Origin: Sphingomonas sp. PP-CE-3A-406
Lineage (GTDB): Bacteria; Pseudomonadota; Alphaproteobacteria; Sphingomonadales; Sphingomonadaceae
Length of the DNA stretch: 64,000 bases
Reading direction: 5' to 3'
Assembly (NCBI RefSeq): GCF_003688625.1
Contig: NZ_RCWY01000001.1
Span: forward strand, 1-64,000
Under the pieces are notes generated by a model. It made no database searches. It was not told the origin of the DNA and saw only the letters and a list, made by a program, of their open reading frames with translations. Of the stretch, positions 33,867-43,335 are shown piece after piece. Every line of letters starts with the position of its first letter. Positions within the stretch are counted from its first letter, which is position 1. The position numbers were made by a program, and so were the translations under genes.

Positions 33867-35744
33867 ATGAGCGGCGGGATCGATCCGCGGCTGCTGCGAT
33901 TCTACAACGACGAACTCGCGTATCTGCGCGAGGAGGCGGTCGCGTTCGGGCAGGAGCATGAGGCGGTTGCCGGGCGTCTCGGGCTCAAGACGCCGACCGA
34001 TCCCGATCCGTATGTCGAGCGTTTGCTGGAGGGCGTCGCGTTCCTCGGCGCGCGCGTCCAGCTGAAGCTGGCGGACCAATATCCCGAATTCACCCAGCAC
34101 CTGCTCCACGCGATCCAGCCGCATTATCTCGCGCCGATGCCGTCGATCTGCATTGCCGGGTTCGAGCCGCGCGATGGCGATCCGATCCTGCTCGACGGCT
34201 ACAAGGTGCCGCGCGGGACCGAGATGACCGCAACCGCGGCTGACCACGCGAACGCGCCGGTGCAGTTCCGTACCGGGCACGACGTGACGCTGTGGCCGTT
34301 GAAGATCACGCAGGTCGAGTATCTGTCGAGCCGCGCCGCGGTGGCGCCGTTCGTGTCGGCGACGGGCGTGCGGGCCGAAGCGGGCCTGCGGTTGCGGTTC
34401 GAGTCGACCGGCGGCTTCGACCTCCCGACCGTGCTGCCCGCGTCGTTGCCGATCTATCTTGCCGGATCGGAAGCGGTGCCGGCCGAGCTGTACCGCCAGA
34501 TCATCGGCGAGACCTTGGCGGTGATCGGCCGGTCGGCGGACGCTGCGGCGGGGCCCGAGGGCTGGTTGCGGCTGCCGCAACCCGAACAGGTCGGGTTCGG
34601 TGACAGTGAATCCTTGCTGCCGTCCGAGCAGCGATCGTTCCGCGGCTACCGGTTGCTCGCCGAGTATTTCGCCTGTCCCGAACGCTTTCTGTTCGTCGAA
34701 CTGAAGGACCTCGCGCGCGCGTTCAAACAGTCGCCGCGCGCGTGTGACATCGTCATATTGTTCGGGCGGTCTTCTCCGGTGCTGAACAACGCGCTCGAAC
34801 CCGCCAACTTCAAGCTGTTCGCGACGCCGGCGATCAACCTGTTCGAAAAGCAGCTCGGTCGCGTCCAGGTATCGCGCTTCGATCATGAGCATCACGTCGT
34901 TCCGGATCGCACCCGGCCGCTCGATTTCGAAGTGTTCCGGATCCTCGACGTGAAGGCCTATGCGCGGGACAAGGTGGATTCGCGTACCGTCGCGCCGCTC
35001 TATGCGTTCGGCGCGCTGCTCTACGACTGGCAGGAGGCGTTGTTCTACACGACGCAGTTGCGCCCGCGCCGGCTATCGACCCGCGAGCAGCGGTTGCGGC
35101 GACGGCATGAATATACCGGCACCGAAACCTGGGTCAGCCTGACCGCGCCGGGCGATGCGACGCGGCTCGACGAGGTGCATGAACTGGGCGTTCGCGCGTT
35201 GGTCACCAACCGCGAGCTGCCCGAACTGCTGACGTTCCGCGGGGATTCGAACTTCGTGGTGTCGGGCGTGCCGGCGCGTGCGGTTACGGTGTTGCGCGCG
35301 CCGACCCGGCCGCGGCCACCGCTCGGGCTCGGCGATGCGGCATGGCGCGTGATCGGGCATCTGACGCCCAATTACATGACGCTCGCGCCCGAGGATGGCG
35401 ACGATCCGCACGTGTTGCGCGATCACCTCGCGCTGTACGGCTGGCAGGACGATGCGGGTCTGCGGCGACAGATCGATGGCATGCTCGGCATCCATTCGAC
35501 CAAGGTGGCGCGGCGCGTGCCCGGGCTCGACCGGATGGCGATCGCGCGTGGCCACCGCATCACGATCAGGCTCGACGATGCGGCGTTCGACAAGGGGCGG
35601 ATGTTCCTGTTCGGCGCGGTGCTCGAACGCTTCCTGGCCGAATTCGCGAGCATCAATGCGTTTACCGAGACTCATTTCACCAGTGCCACCGAGGGGGAGT
35701 TCGCCAAATGGCCGCCGAGGATAGGCCGCCAACACACCATCTGA
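33867..35744 (+). CDS. tssF: TssF, baseplate protein
   Basis: 625 residues with the typical opening LRFYNDELAYLREEAVAF, DPYVERLLEGVAFLGARVQ and QYPEFTQHLLHAIQPHYLAP, and near the end FGAVLERFLAEFASINAFTE. With TssG, TssE and TssK it forms the baseplate wedge. The end overlaps tssG by 37 bases. Confidence 0.96.
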   Translation: MSGGIDPRLLRFYNDELAYLREEAVAFGQEHEAVAGRLGLKTPTDPDPYVERLLEGVAFLGARVQLKLADQYPEFTQHLLHAIQPHYLAPMPSICIAGFEPRDGDPILLDGYKVPRGTEMTATAADHANAPVQFRTGHDVTLWPLKITQVEYLSSRAAVAPFVSATGVRAEAGLRLRFESTGGFDLPTVLPASLPIYLAGSEAVPAELYRQIIGETLAVIGRSADAAAGPEGWLRLPQPEQVGFGDSESLLPSEQRSFRGYRLLAEYFACPERFLFVELKDLARAFKQSPRACDIVILFGRSSPVLNNALEPANFKLFATPAINLFEKQLGRVQVSRFDHEHHVVPDRTRPLDFEVFRILDVKAYARDKVDSRTVAPLYAFGALLYDWQEALFYTTQLRPRRLSTREQRLRRRHEYTGTETWVSLTAPGDATRLDEVHELGVRALVTNRELPELLTFRGDSNFVVSGVPARAVTVLRAPTRPRPPLGLGDAAWRVIGHLTPNYMTLAPEDGDDPHVLRDHLALYGWQDDAGLRRQIDGMLGIHSTKVARRVPGLDRMAIARGHRITIRLDDAAFDKGRMFLFGAVLERFLAEFASINAFTETHFTSATEGEFAKWPPRIGRQHTI

Positions 35745-36754
35745 GTTTCCTTCGGGATGCGGCGGTGGATGCGCGACGGTTCGGCTTGTTCCCGATCGCG
35801 CGTGGGGCGGAGGCGCGTGCGCCGCATCTGCCGCGGATCGGCCACGCACGCCGTCCGTCGCAGAGCATCGCCGACCTGGCGCAGGTGCCGACGCTGGCGT
35901 TTCCTGATGCGACTCTGGATTCAGTCGAGGTCACCGGCGACCGTGCGCGCGTGTCCGGCTTCTGGCTCGGGCTGACCGGGCCGATGGGGCCACTGCCCGC
36001 GCATCTGACCGAGTTCGCGGTGTTCGAAAGCCGCTATGCCAAGACGCGGCCGTTCGGGCGGTGGCTCGATCTGCTCGCCAACCGGATGTTGCAGCTCTTC
36101 TACCGGGTATGGGCGGATTCGCAGCCGGCGGCGCAGGCGGATCGGCCGCTCGACGACCGGTTCGCGCGCTATCTCGCGCAGTTGACCGGTGCGGGCGAAG
36201 GCGTGGCGGAGGATGCCGCGTTCCCGGCGCGCGCGCGGCTGCATTATGCCGGGCTGTTCGCCTCGCGGCGCAGTGCGGTCGGGATCGAGGATGCGCTCGG
36301 CCATCTGCTCCGCCAGCGCGTCAAATTGCTCGAATACCAGCCGCGCTGGCGCGACGTCGAGCGCGACGACCAGAGCCGGCTTGGGCGCGGCTTCAGCGGG
36401 CTCGGCACCGACATGATGATCGGTCAGCGGGTGCGGGTGGCGTCGGATGCGTTCCGCGTCGTGGTGCGCGCCAATTCGCTGCACGAATTCGAGGCGTTAC
36501 TGCCCGGCGGCAACCGCTTCCGGATCGCGTCGGAGGCACTCGATGCGTTCGCGCCAAGCCATCTCGAATGGGATATCAAGATCGAGATGGAGGAGCGCCA
36601 CGCGCGGCCTGTTCGTCTCGACGGACGCGCGCGGCTCGGCTGGACCGGCTGGCTGGCACCGGGGCAGGGCGACCGGGTTCGCGCCGACGCCCGGCTCACG
36701 CGCCGCGCCGCATCACGCAGACAGACTGTTCAATCGACTACGGGGGATATGTAA
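35708..36754 (+). CDS. tssG: TssG, baseplate protein
   Basis: 348 residues from the ATG at 35,708, where the TssG fold begins; the frame stays open far upstream only as a shadow of tssF. Conserved parts are FPIARGAEARAPHLPRIG, LTGPMGPLPAHLTEF and HYAGLFASRRSAVGIEDAL. Its TAA shares one base with the ATG of the ClpV gene. Confidence 0.95.
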   Translation: MAAEDRPPTHHLSFLRDAAVDARRFGLFPIARGAEARAPHLPRIGHARRPSQSIADLAQVPTLAFPDATLDSVEVTGDRARVSGFWLGLTGPMGPLPAHLTEFAVFESRYAKTRPFGRWLDLLANRMLQLFYRVWADSQPAAQADRPLDDRFARYLAQLTGAGEGVAEDAAFPARARLHYAGLFASRRSAVGIEDALGHLLRQRVKLLEYQPRWRDVERDDQSRLGRGFSGLGTDMMIGQRVRVASDAFRVVVRANSLHEFEALLPGGNRFRIASEALDAFAPSHLEWDIKIEMEERHARPVRLDGRARLGWTGWLAPGQGDRVRADARLTRRAASRRQTVQSTTGDM

Positions 36755-39414
36755 TGACCGAGATCAGCCGCACCGCGTTGTTCGGCCGCCTCGACACCGC
36801 GACGCGGAAGGCGATCGAGACCGCGACCAGCTTCTGCAAGATGCGCGGCAATCCGTATGTCGAGCTGGTCCACTGGGTGCACGTCCTGCTCCAGGATCCA
36901 CGCAACGACGTGGCCGCGATCCGCGCCGCGTTCGCGATCGACGATGCGCGGCTGGCCGCCGACGTGACCGCGGCGCTGGATTCGTTGCCGCGTGGCGCGA
37001 GCGCGATCTCCGACTTCGCGCCGCAGATCGAGGAGGCGATCGAGCGCGGTTGGGTTTATGCCTCGTTGCAGTTCGGCGCCGGGCGCGTGCGGAGCGGGCA
37101 TCTGTTGTACGCGATGGTCCGCACGCCGACGCTGCGCAACGCGCTGTTCGCGATCAGCGCCGAATGGCGCAAGGTCCAGGCCGATCGGTTGGGCGAGGAC
37201 TTCGCGACGATCGTCGGCGCCTCGGCTGAGACCAACGAGGCGCCCGTACCCACCGAGGGTGGCACGGATTCTCCTCCTCAGGCGGGCGGCAAGGTCGGCG
37301 AGGCGCTGGCGGCGTATTCGATCGATCTGACCGCGCGGGCGCGCGCCGGCGAGATCGATGCGATCGTCGGGCGTGACGCCGAAATCCGTCAGGTGGTCGA
37401 CGTGCTGCTGCGGCGGCGGCAGAACAACCCGATCCTGGTCGGCGAGGCAGGGGTCGGCAAGACCGCGGTGGTCGAGGGCTTTGCGCGGCGGATCGTCGAC
37501 GGCGACGTGCCGCCGGCGTTGCAGGGCGTGACGCTGCGCTCGCTCGACATCGCGCTTATGCAGGCAGGCGCTGGCGTGAAGGGCGAGTTCGAGAAGCGCC
37601 TGCGCGCGGTGATCGACGAGGTCGAGACGTCCGAGACGCCGGTGATCCTGTTCATCGACGAGGCGCACAGCCTGATCGGGGCGGGCGGGCAGGCGGGCAC
37701 CGGCGATGCCGCGAACCTGCTTAAGCCGGCGCTGGCGCGGGGGCGGCTGCGGACGATCGCGGCGACGACCTATGCGGAGTATCGCCAGTATTTCGAGAAG
37801 GACCCGGCACTGACCCGGCGCTTCCAGACGGTCGATGTCGGTGAGCCCGAGATCGATACCGCGATCGCGATGCTGCGTTCGGTCGCGCCGATGATGGAGG
37901 CGCATCACGGTGTCGTGGTGCTCGACGAGGCGGTCGCGGCGGCGGTGACGCTGTCGCAGCGCTACGTTCCCGCGCGGCAATTGCCCGATAAGGCGGTGAG
38001 CCTGCTCGACACGGCGTGCGCGCGCGTGGCGGTATCGCAGCACGCGACGCCGGCCCCGGTCGAGGATCGGCGGCGGCGGCTCGAATTGCTCGAGGTCGAG
38101 CGCGGCGTGGTCGAGCGCGAGGCGACCGGCCGCTACCGCGAGGATGATCGGTTGGGCGAACTCGACGAGGCGATCGTCGCGGCCCGCGCCGACGTCGAGG
38201 CGGTCGAGGCGAAATGGGCGGCGGAGAAGGATGCGCTCGACGCCGTGCGCGCGGCCCGCGATGCGCTGACCGAAGAGGCGTCCTCGGATCCGCTCGATGC
38301 GGCGCTGGCGGCGATGCGCGCTGTGCAGGGCGATGCGCCGATGGTGTTCGGCGTGGTCGATGGTGACGCAATCGCCGCGGTGGTCGGCGACTGGACCGGC
38401 ATCCCGATCGGCCGGATGGTCAAGGACGAGATCGCCAGCGTGCTGACCATCGCCGACAAGCTGAAGGCGCGCGTGGTCGGTCAGGATCACGCGATGGACG
38501 CGATCGCCAAGCGCATCCAGACCAGCCGCGCCAAGCTCGACAATCCGTCGAAGCCGGTCGGCGTCTTCATGCTCTGCGGCCCGTCGGGGGTCGGCAAGAC
38601 CGAGACCGCGCACGCGTTGTCCGAACTGCTTTTCTCGGGTGACGAATCGATGATCGTCATCAACATGAGCGAGTTCCAGGAAGCGCATACCGTCTCGACG
38701 CTGAAGGGCGCGCCGGCGGGCTATGTCGGCTATGGCCAGGGTGGCGTGCTGACCGAGGCGGTGCGGCGCCGGCCCTATTCGGTCGTGCTGCTCGACGAGG
38801 TCGAGAAGGCGCATCCCGATGTCCATGAGATGTTCTTCCAGGTGTTCGACAAGGGGTTCATGAACGACAGCGAGGGGCGGCATATCGATTTCCGCAACAC
38901 GGTGATCCTGCTGACTTCGAACGTCGGCACCGACCTGATCATGAGCCTGACCGAGGACGAGGAGATGGCGCCCGAGGCCGACGGCCTTGCGACCGCGTTG
39001 CGGCCCGAACTGCTCAAGGTGTTTCCGCCTGCGCTGCTCGGGCGGTTGCTGGTGCTGCCTTATTATCCGCTCAGCCCGGCGATGCTGACGGGGATCGTCG
39101 GGTTGCAGCTCGACCGGATCGTCCGGCGGGTGCGCGACAATCACGATATCGCGCTCGATTACGACCAGGCGGTGGTCGATCACATCGTCGCGCGCTGTAC
39201 CGAAGTGGCGTCGGGCGGGCGGATGATCGATGCGATCCTGACCAACACCATGCTGCCGGCGATGTCGGTGGCGCTGCTCGAGCGGCAGATAAGCGGCGAG
39301 CGGGTGGCGGCGATCACGATGCGGGTCGAGGGCGGCGACTTCGTCTACGATTTTCGCGCACGCGAGCCTGTGAAACGCGCGATCGCGGCCGAGCCGACGG
39401 TGGAAGCGGTATGA
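36754..39414 (+). CDS. clpV: TssH / ClpV, sheath-recycling AAA+ ATPase
   Basis: 886 residues. N-terminal Clp domain (ETATSFCKMRGNPYVELVHW), first AAA+ module with Walker A GEAGVGKT at 230-237 and ILFIDEAHSLIGAGG, a ClpB-type coiled middle region (about 420-520), second AAA+ module with GPSGVGKT at 609-616 and VVLLDEVEKAHPDVHE, and a D2-small domain. It pulls apart contracted TssBC sheath. Start at the ATG overlapping the tssG stop; 4-base overlap with the next gene. Confidence 0.97.
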   Translation: MTEISRTALFGRLDTATRKAIETATSFCKMRGNPYVELVHWVHVLLQDPRNDVAAIRAAFAIDDARLAADVTAALDSLPRGASAISDFAPQIEEAIERGWVYASLQFGAGRVRSGHLLYAMVRTPTLRNALFAISAEWRKVQADRLGEDFATIVGASAETNEAPVPTEGGTDSPPQAGGKVGEALAAYSIDLTARARAGEIDAIVGRDAEIRQVVDVLLRRRQNNPILVGEAGVGKTAVVEGFARRIVDGDVPPALQGVTLRSLDIALMQAGAGVKGEFEKRLRAVIDEVETSETPVILFIDEAHSLIGAGGQAGTGDAANLLKPALARGRLRTIAATTYAEYRQYFEKDPALTRRFQTVDVGEPEIDTAIAMLRSVAPMMEAHHGVVVLDEAVAAAVTLSQRYVPARQLPDKAVSLLDTACARVAVSQHATPAPVEDRRRRLELLEVERGVVEREATGRYREDDRLGELDEAIVAARADVEAVEAKWAAEKDALDAVRAARDALTEEASSDPLDAALAAMRAVQGDAPMVFGVVDGDAIAAVVGDWTGIPIGRMVKDEIASVLTIADKLKARVVGQDHAMDAIAKRIQTSRAKLDNPSKPVGVFMLCGPSGVGKTETAHALSELLFSGDESMIVINMSEFQEAHTVSTLKGAPAGYVGYGQGGVLTEAVRRRPYSVVLLDEVEKAHPDVHEMFFQVFDKGFMNDSEGRHIDFRNTVILLTSNVGTDLIMSLTEDEEMAPEADGLATALRPELLKVFPPALLGRLLVLPYYPLSPAMLTGIVGLQLDRIVRRVRDNHDIALDYDQAVVDHIVARCTEVASGGRMIDAILTNTMLPAMSVALLERQISGERVAAITMRVEGGDFVYDFRAREPVKRAIAAEPTVEAV

Positions 39415-39719
39415 TCCGGGCGCCGCTCCTGCCGGGAATCGTCGCTGCGGCGATCTTCGCCACGGGGTGCAGCGCGCAGCCTCGCGCGGTGGCGGCGGGA
39501 ATGCCCGCCGACGTTCGCGCATTCGTCGCCAAGCGGACGCAGTGCGACCATTTCAGGGGCGAGGAGCCCTATGATGCAGCCCGTGCGGCCGACCTCGATC
39601 GGCGGATGCGCGCGACCTGCACGGGCACCGACGCGACGCTCGCGCGGCTGAAGCGCGCTCACCACCGCAACCGCGCGGCGATGCAGGCGCTCTCCGCCTA
39701 TGACGCGCGAATCGAGTAG
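39411..39719 (+). CDS. Small lipoprotein after clpV
   Basis: 102 residues. Signal peptide with lipobox FATGC, then a charged helical domain with cysteines in KRTQCDHFRGEEP and RATCTGTD that may form a disulphide, and a basic end. The ATG overlaps the clpV stop (ATGA). Directly followed by an M15 peptidase gene, so it could be that enzyme's immunity protein or an envelope factor. It is much shorter and unlike TssJ in visible features. Confidence 0.7.
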   Translation: MIRAPLLPGIVAAAIFATGCSAQPRAVAAGMPADVRAFVAKRTQCDHFRGEEPYDAARAADLDRRMRATCTGTDATLARLKRAHHRNRAAMQALSAYDARIE

Positions 39720-39722
39720 GTC

Positions 39723-40529
39723 ATGGCCAGGGAACCCGCCGCCACGCCTGCGCAGACCGCCGAGCTCCAGCGGCTGCTCAACCTGCGCGCGAGCACGCTT
39801 GGGATGACGCCGCTCAGGACCGATGGCGTGCTCGACGGTGCGACCAGCCGAGCGATGCGGACCTATGCCTCGCGGGTGATGGGGCGCAGCGCGAGCCGCG
39901 GCGACCTGGCGACAGCGCTCGCGCAGCAATCGCCGTCCGACCTGTTGCGCGAACAGGCGCGGGCGCGGGAAGCTGCCGCCAAGCTGAGCGGGGCGGACTG
40001 GTTCCGCCGCAACCAGGCGCGGTTTCCCAACAGCGACCGGGTCGCCGACCTCGCCCCGGCCTTCGCCGCGCAGGTGAGCCAGTTCCTGACCGCGCTGGCG
40101 AACGCGGGGACGATCGTGCGGATATCCTCGACACGGCGCAACCGCATCCGCGCGTGGCTGATGCATTATGCGTGGCAGGTGTCGCACGGGGCAGTCGCCC
40201 CCGCGGATGTTCCAGATGAGCCGACGGCGGGGATCATCTGGGATCACGGCGACGACACCCGCTCGATCGCCGCGGCGGCCGAAATGGTCGCGCTGTTCGC
40301 GATCCGCTTCAAGCCGTCGCTGACCTCGAACCATATCGCCGGGCTGGCGATCGACATGACGATCAGCTGGTCGGGCCCGATCGAGGTCGTCGACGCCGCT
40401 GGTGCGAAACAGCCGATCGACCAACCCCGCAACGGCAACGACAACGCGGCGTTGCACACTGTAGGCGCAAGCTACGGCGTCAGGAAACTGCTGTCGGATC
40501 CGCCGCATTGGTCGGTCGACGGGCGGTGA
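39723..40529 (+). CDS. M15-type peptidoglycan peptidase with peptidoglycan-binding N-terminus
   Basis: 268 residues without a signal peptide. The N-terminal 70 residues look like a peptidoglycan-binding repeat (LRTDGVLDGATSRAMRTYAS). The C-terminal half has the zinc ligands of the VanY/M15 fold: H204 and D211 in SNHIAGLAID, and H262 in PPHWS. It should cleave peptide cross-links or stems. Lack of an export signal, and a site 3 bases after a lipoprotein gene in the T6SS operon, suggest a secreted effector; a housekeeping cell-wall opener is the alternative. Confidence 0.72.
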   Translation: MAREPAATPAQTAELQRLLNLRASTLGMTPLRTDGVLDGATSRAMRTYASRVMGRSASRGDLATALAQQSPSDLLREQARAREAAAKLSGADWFRRNQARFPNSDRVADLAPAFAAQVSQFLTALANAGTIVRISSTRRNRIRAWLMHYAWQVSHGAVAPADVPDEPTAGIIWDHGDDTRSIAAAAEMVALFAIRFKPSLTSNHIAGLAIDMTISWSGPIEVVDAAGAKQPIDQPRNGNDNAALHTVGASYGVRKLLSDPPHWSVDGR

Positions 40530-40544
40530 TACGCCGGTACCGCG

Positions 40545-40585
40545 CCGCGATCAGGTCATCCGGTGCACAGGTTCGGCGATCGCGG
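40545..40585. repeat. 8-bp inverted repeat between convergent genes
   Basis: Arms CCGCGATC and GATCGCGG with a 25-base loop, located between the ends of the M15 gene and the chaperone gene. No T run; may still stop or slow convergent transcription. Confidence 0.3.
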
Positions 40586-40600
40586 AGAACACCTATTCCG

Positions 40601-41038
40601 CTACGCCATGCGAAAACTGCGGAGCATGGCGTGAAAGACGGGTTCGACTGCGGCAAAATCGGTTCTGCCGGCTGTTCCGGTCGCGATCACGACTGTTCCG
40701 TCGCTGGCCTGATTGTACCCAATCCACTGGGTCAGTGGAATGCTATCCGCGGTCCAGTCGATTCGCAGTTCCGGCAGCGCCGAAGCATCCGCCGCTTGCC
40801 GTCGCGCAATGCTCACCGGGCCGGGCAGCGTTGTCTGCATTTGCGCGATCTGCCGTTCGACGAAGGCGTCGAGCGCGTCTTCGGCGAGGGCGCGTAGATC
40901 TTCCGGCATGAGTTCGCGCGTTACTACGAAGTTCGGCGAAACGCGGCTCGCTCCAGGCATAGCGGCCGAAAGTACCAGCATCGACTTATCGAGCCAGCCG
41001 TCGGGGCAGGCCATCGTCATACCTTGGACCTGCGTCAT
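40601..41038 (-). CDS. DUF1795 / Eag-type effector chaperone
   Basis: 145 residues from the ATG at 41,038, which has GGAGG 7 bases upstream. The DcrB/DUF1795-like fold shows in ACPDGWLDKSMLVL, NFVVTRELMPEDLRALAED and the closing FHAMLRSFR. Known Eag chaperones of this family shield the N-terminal membrane segments of prePAAR effectors in the cytoplasm and load them on VgrG. The effector two genes upstream has exactly such a segment. Overlaps the ankyrin gene by 4 bases (ATGA). Confidence 0.82.
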   Translation of the reverse strand: MTQVQGMTMACPDGWLDKSMLVLSAAMPGASRVSPNFVVTRELMPEDLRALAEDALDAFVERQIAQMQTTLPGPVSIARRQAADASALPELRIDWTADSIPLTQWIGYNQASDGTVVIATGTAGRTDFAAVEPVFHAMLRSFRMA

Positions 41039-41508
41039 CGTGTCGCCTCCAACGGTGGCCATTTACCGTCTTTCTCGAGAGACAGGATCCTTTCGGCATT
41101 GGGCGGCGGAAAAGGATAACCGCGCGCCTTGAGCTTTTCGATCACTCGCAACCTGGCCTTGTCTTCATCCGAGCCGGGTAGGATACGGCTTGTGACAGCC
41201 ATTTGTGCCATCGTGACACCGAATTGGTCATGCGCCCAGATGTCGGCGCCATGGTCTACAAGGATTTCAACCACTGGCCATTGGTCACTCCCGGATGCTA
41301 CGATCATCGGCGTAGATTGATCCGCTGGCTCGCGTTCGTCCAGACCGATACCGTGTTCGGCCAGTCGTCGCACTTCGTCGGTGTCGGAATGCATGACGGC
41401 TCCGAGCATTGGCATGATTGCGGCTTGGTTCACTGAGGCGTCCTCGTTGAAGCAGGCGGCCAGAAGGGCAAAGCCGACCAGCGTGGTAATGGGAAGCAGT
41501 CGAATCAT
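41035..41508 (-). CDS. Ankyrin-repeat lipoprotein, probable immunity protein
   Basis: 157 residues. A signal peptide with lipobox LLAAC is followed by two to three ankyrin repeats (EVRRLAEHGIGLDEREPADQ, VVEILVDHGADIWAHD). It should face the periplasm. The ATG at 41,508 overlaps the lipase effector stop (ATGA). Immunity proteins against periplasm-acting T6SS lipases are often ankyrin or lipoprotein types and lie right after the effector gene, so that role is likely. Not proven. Confidence 0.75.
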   Translation of the reverse strand: MIRLLPITTLVGFALLAACFNEDASVNQAAIMPMLGAVMHSDTDEVRRLAEHGIGLDEREPADQSTPMIVASGSDQWPVVEILVDHGADIWAHDQFGVTMAQMAVTSRILPGSDEDKARLRVIEKLKARGYPFPPPNAERILSLEKDGKWPPLEATR

Positions 41509-42764
41509 GAGCACCCATTCGTAGACAACGCACGCTCGGTTTCAGCGCGCTTCTGAGCGAGTGCGGCGTCGACGGCCGTCATCCTGTGCAGCAGGAGGTT
41601 ACGTATCGCCAATCCTCCGCCGACCGCAAGTGGACCAAGCGGTATAAGTGCCAACACCGCGAGCTGATGGGCGCGATCGGCGGGCTCCAATGGCCAATCC
41701 TTACTCGCGGCAGAGTCGGGAGAGAATGGCAGCGATTGAATACCGCGCACCGGCTCGCCTTTGACATAAACCGCATCAATGTTCGCTGCGACGGAGTGCG
41801 GTACCGTTTTCGCGTTGAGACCGGCAGCATTGAACGTGGTGGCGGGGAGCCCGGATGCCGTTGCACCAGCAGAAGCCATGCCGCCGCCTAGCGAATGGCC
41901 AGTCAAGCGTGCGCCAGCACCAGAGGGTGACGTCGCAACTTTCCGGGCGATAAATTGGGCCTGATCGTAGTAAAATGTCTCGTTGCCGAGACCTTGTTCG
42001 GCATTCACCGTCCAATCTGCTCCACTGTTCATGGTCGTGCCTTTGTAGGCAACGAGTGGCGAGCCGGTTTTTTGATCTATAAACACCGCTGCGCGAAATT
42101 TTGACGGTTCGCCCGTCCTTCGGTCAATTGGATGCTCCAGCATCTTCGCGCTCAGGCGAAGACGACCTAAATCTGCGTCAGTTGCGTTTCTATATCCCTC
42201 TGGCGGCGTCCTCGTCTCGAGTGGTTCATACGCGGCGCTTGCGGCCTGCGCATCGATTCGGAAGCGTTCGAGCTTGGCCTGTTCGGCGCGGAGCGAAACG
42301 CAGATCGGCGACAGTCTTGAGCCGCCAATGTACACGTTGGACGAGCCGCTGCGGATCACTGCGCCACAGTCCATTGTCTCCGATACACGCGCTGCAGGCC
42401 TGCCGTTGATGAAAACCGTGGCAGACCCCGTCGCCACCCTATGCGCAGTTCCACCGTCCTGCGAGCAGTCTCCGCGGGCCTCTCCGACCATCGCCGCGGA
42501 CAATCCGTTGATGAAGACGTTGACCGACCCTGTTCGGAGTTGCCCGGTCACAGGACCCTCCAAATTTTTGCCGATTGCTGCTCCTGTCATCCGGCCGGCA
42601 CCGATGGTCACGAGCGCAGCACCAACAGCGATCGCGGTCAGCCCGCCGGATGCAATGATGCCGACGGCAAGTAACGCGCCGAGGGCGACCCCGGTATCGA
42701 TTCCGACGAGCGTCGCGTCATGGCCAAAAACGTCGGTGACGCGCGCCGCAGGATGAAGGCTCAT
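41505..42764 (-). CDS. prePAAR/PAAR-tipped lipase, T6SS effector
   Basis: 419 residues. Residues 6-15 (AARVTDVFGH) match the prePAAR motif AARxxDxxxH. A glycine-rich membrane segment follows (about 26-58), then the PAAR domain (about 70-150, with FINGRPAARVSETMDCG). The C-terminal half is an alpha/beta hydrolase of class-3 lipase type with the nucleophile S291 in TGHSLGGG and an upstream VAYKGTT that fits the oxyanion loop. It should ride on VgrG and attack membrane lipids. Start at the ATG 42,764 with GGGGA 6 bases upstream; an ATG two codons earlier lacks spacing. Confidence 0.86.
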   Translation of the reverse strand: MSLHPAARVTDVFGHDATLVGIDTGVALGALLAVGIIASGGLTAIAVGAALVTIGAGRMTGAAIGKNLEGPVTGQLRTGSVNVFINGLSAAMVGEARGDCSQDGGTAHRVATGSATVFINGRPAARVSETMDCGAVIRSGSSNVYIGGSRLSPICVSLRAEQAKLERFRIDAQAASAAYEPLETRTPPEGYRNATDADLGRLRLSAKMLEHPIDRRTGEPSKFRAAVFIDQKTGSPLVAYKGTTMNSGADWTVNAEQGLGNETFYYDQAQFIARKVATSPSGAGARLTGHSLGGGMASAGATASGLPATTFNAAGLNAKTVPHSVAANIDAVYVKGEPVRGIQSLPFSPDSAASKDWPLEPADRAHQLAVLALIPLGPLAVGGGLAIRNLLLHRMTAVDAALAQKRAETERALSTNGCS

Positions 42765-42858
42765 CGACATTCCCCGTGGATTGAATTCGAGATCTGGAGG
42801 TCCGCCCCGGTAGACCCAGGACCATCCCAAACAGTCTAGGCGTGCGCTCGTCGTCTTT

Positions 42859-43335
42859 TTACTCGTGCTGCGTGTGGCTTTCACAGGTATCGGCGAGATG
42901 TCCCATCGTACCGTTGACCCGTCGGAAACCATCGCGTTCGGGCAACACGAAATTGTGAACGCCAGCACCGTCATCGATCGGAATTGTCGCCGATCCGTGA
43001 TCTACGGTTGCGGCAAAATTGCCCACCTTATTCCAGCGCACGGTAACAGTTGCATTGGATTTGGTGGTGAACACCGTCTGGCAACGCGACACTGCCTTGA
43101 CGTTGGTGATCGGCTGGCCATCCAGCGTTGCGGCCGCCCCGATCAGTTCGCGACGCAGCGATGCCACCCCGATCGCGTTTGTCTGGTCTTCGGTATATTG
43201 CGAACCAGCAGTAGCGGTCGGATCACTCACACCTTCTGCATTGATCGATGCCTTGGTTGTCGCTGCGTTAGCGTTGCTCCCGCCAGCGCAAAGTATCAGC
43301 GCCGAGGCGGCGAGTGGTAGGCAAGATCCAGTCAT
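42859..43335 (-). CDS. Exported protein, paralogue of the 43,605 gene, probable immunity
   Basis: 158 residues. Signal peptide ends around SNANA. The mature part has SRCQTVFTTKSNATVTVRWN and KVGNFAATVDHGSATIPIDD, which line up with SRCQTAFVTT and KVGNFAEHDEGN...PIDDG in the next gene, including two cysteines. So the two are tandem paralogues. They follow a lysozyme effector gene in the same direction; periplasmic inhibitors of that enzyme are the simplest reading. Confidence 0.65.
   Translation of the reverse strand: MTGSCLPLAASALILCAGGSNANAATTKASINAEGVSDPTATAGSQYTEDQTNAIGVASLRRELIGAAATLDGQPITNVKAVSRCQTVFTTKSNATVTVRWNKVGNFAATVDHGSATIPIDDGAGVHNFVLPERDGFRRVNGTMGHLADTCESHTQHE

Noticed and set aside
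39411..39719. Small lipoprotein as TssJ
   Set aside because: Visible sequence is a charged helix-rich domain with two cysteines, unlike the beta-sandwich pattern of TssJ. The location after clpV and before a peptidase fits other roles better.
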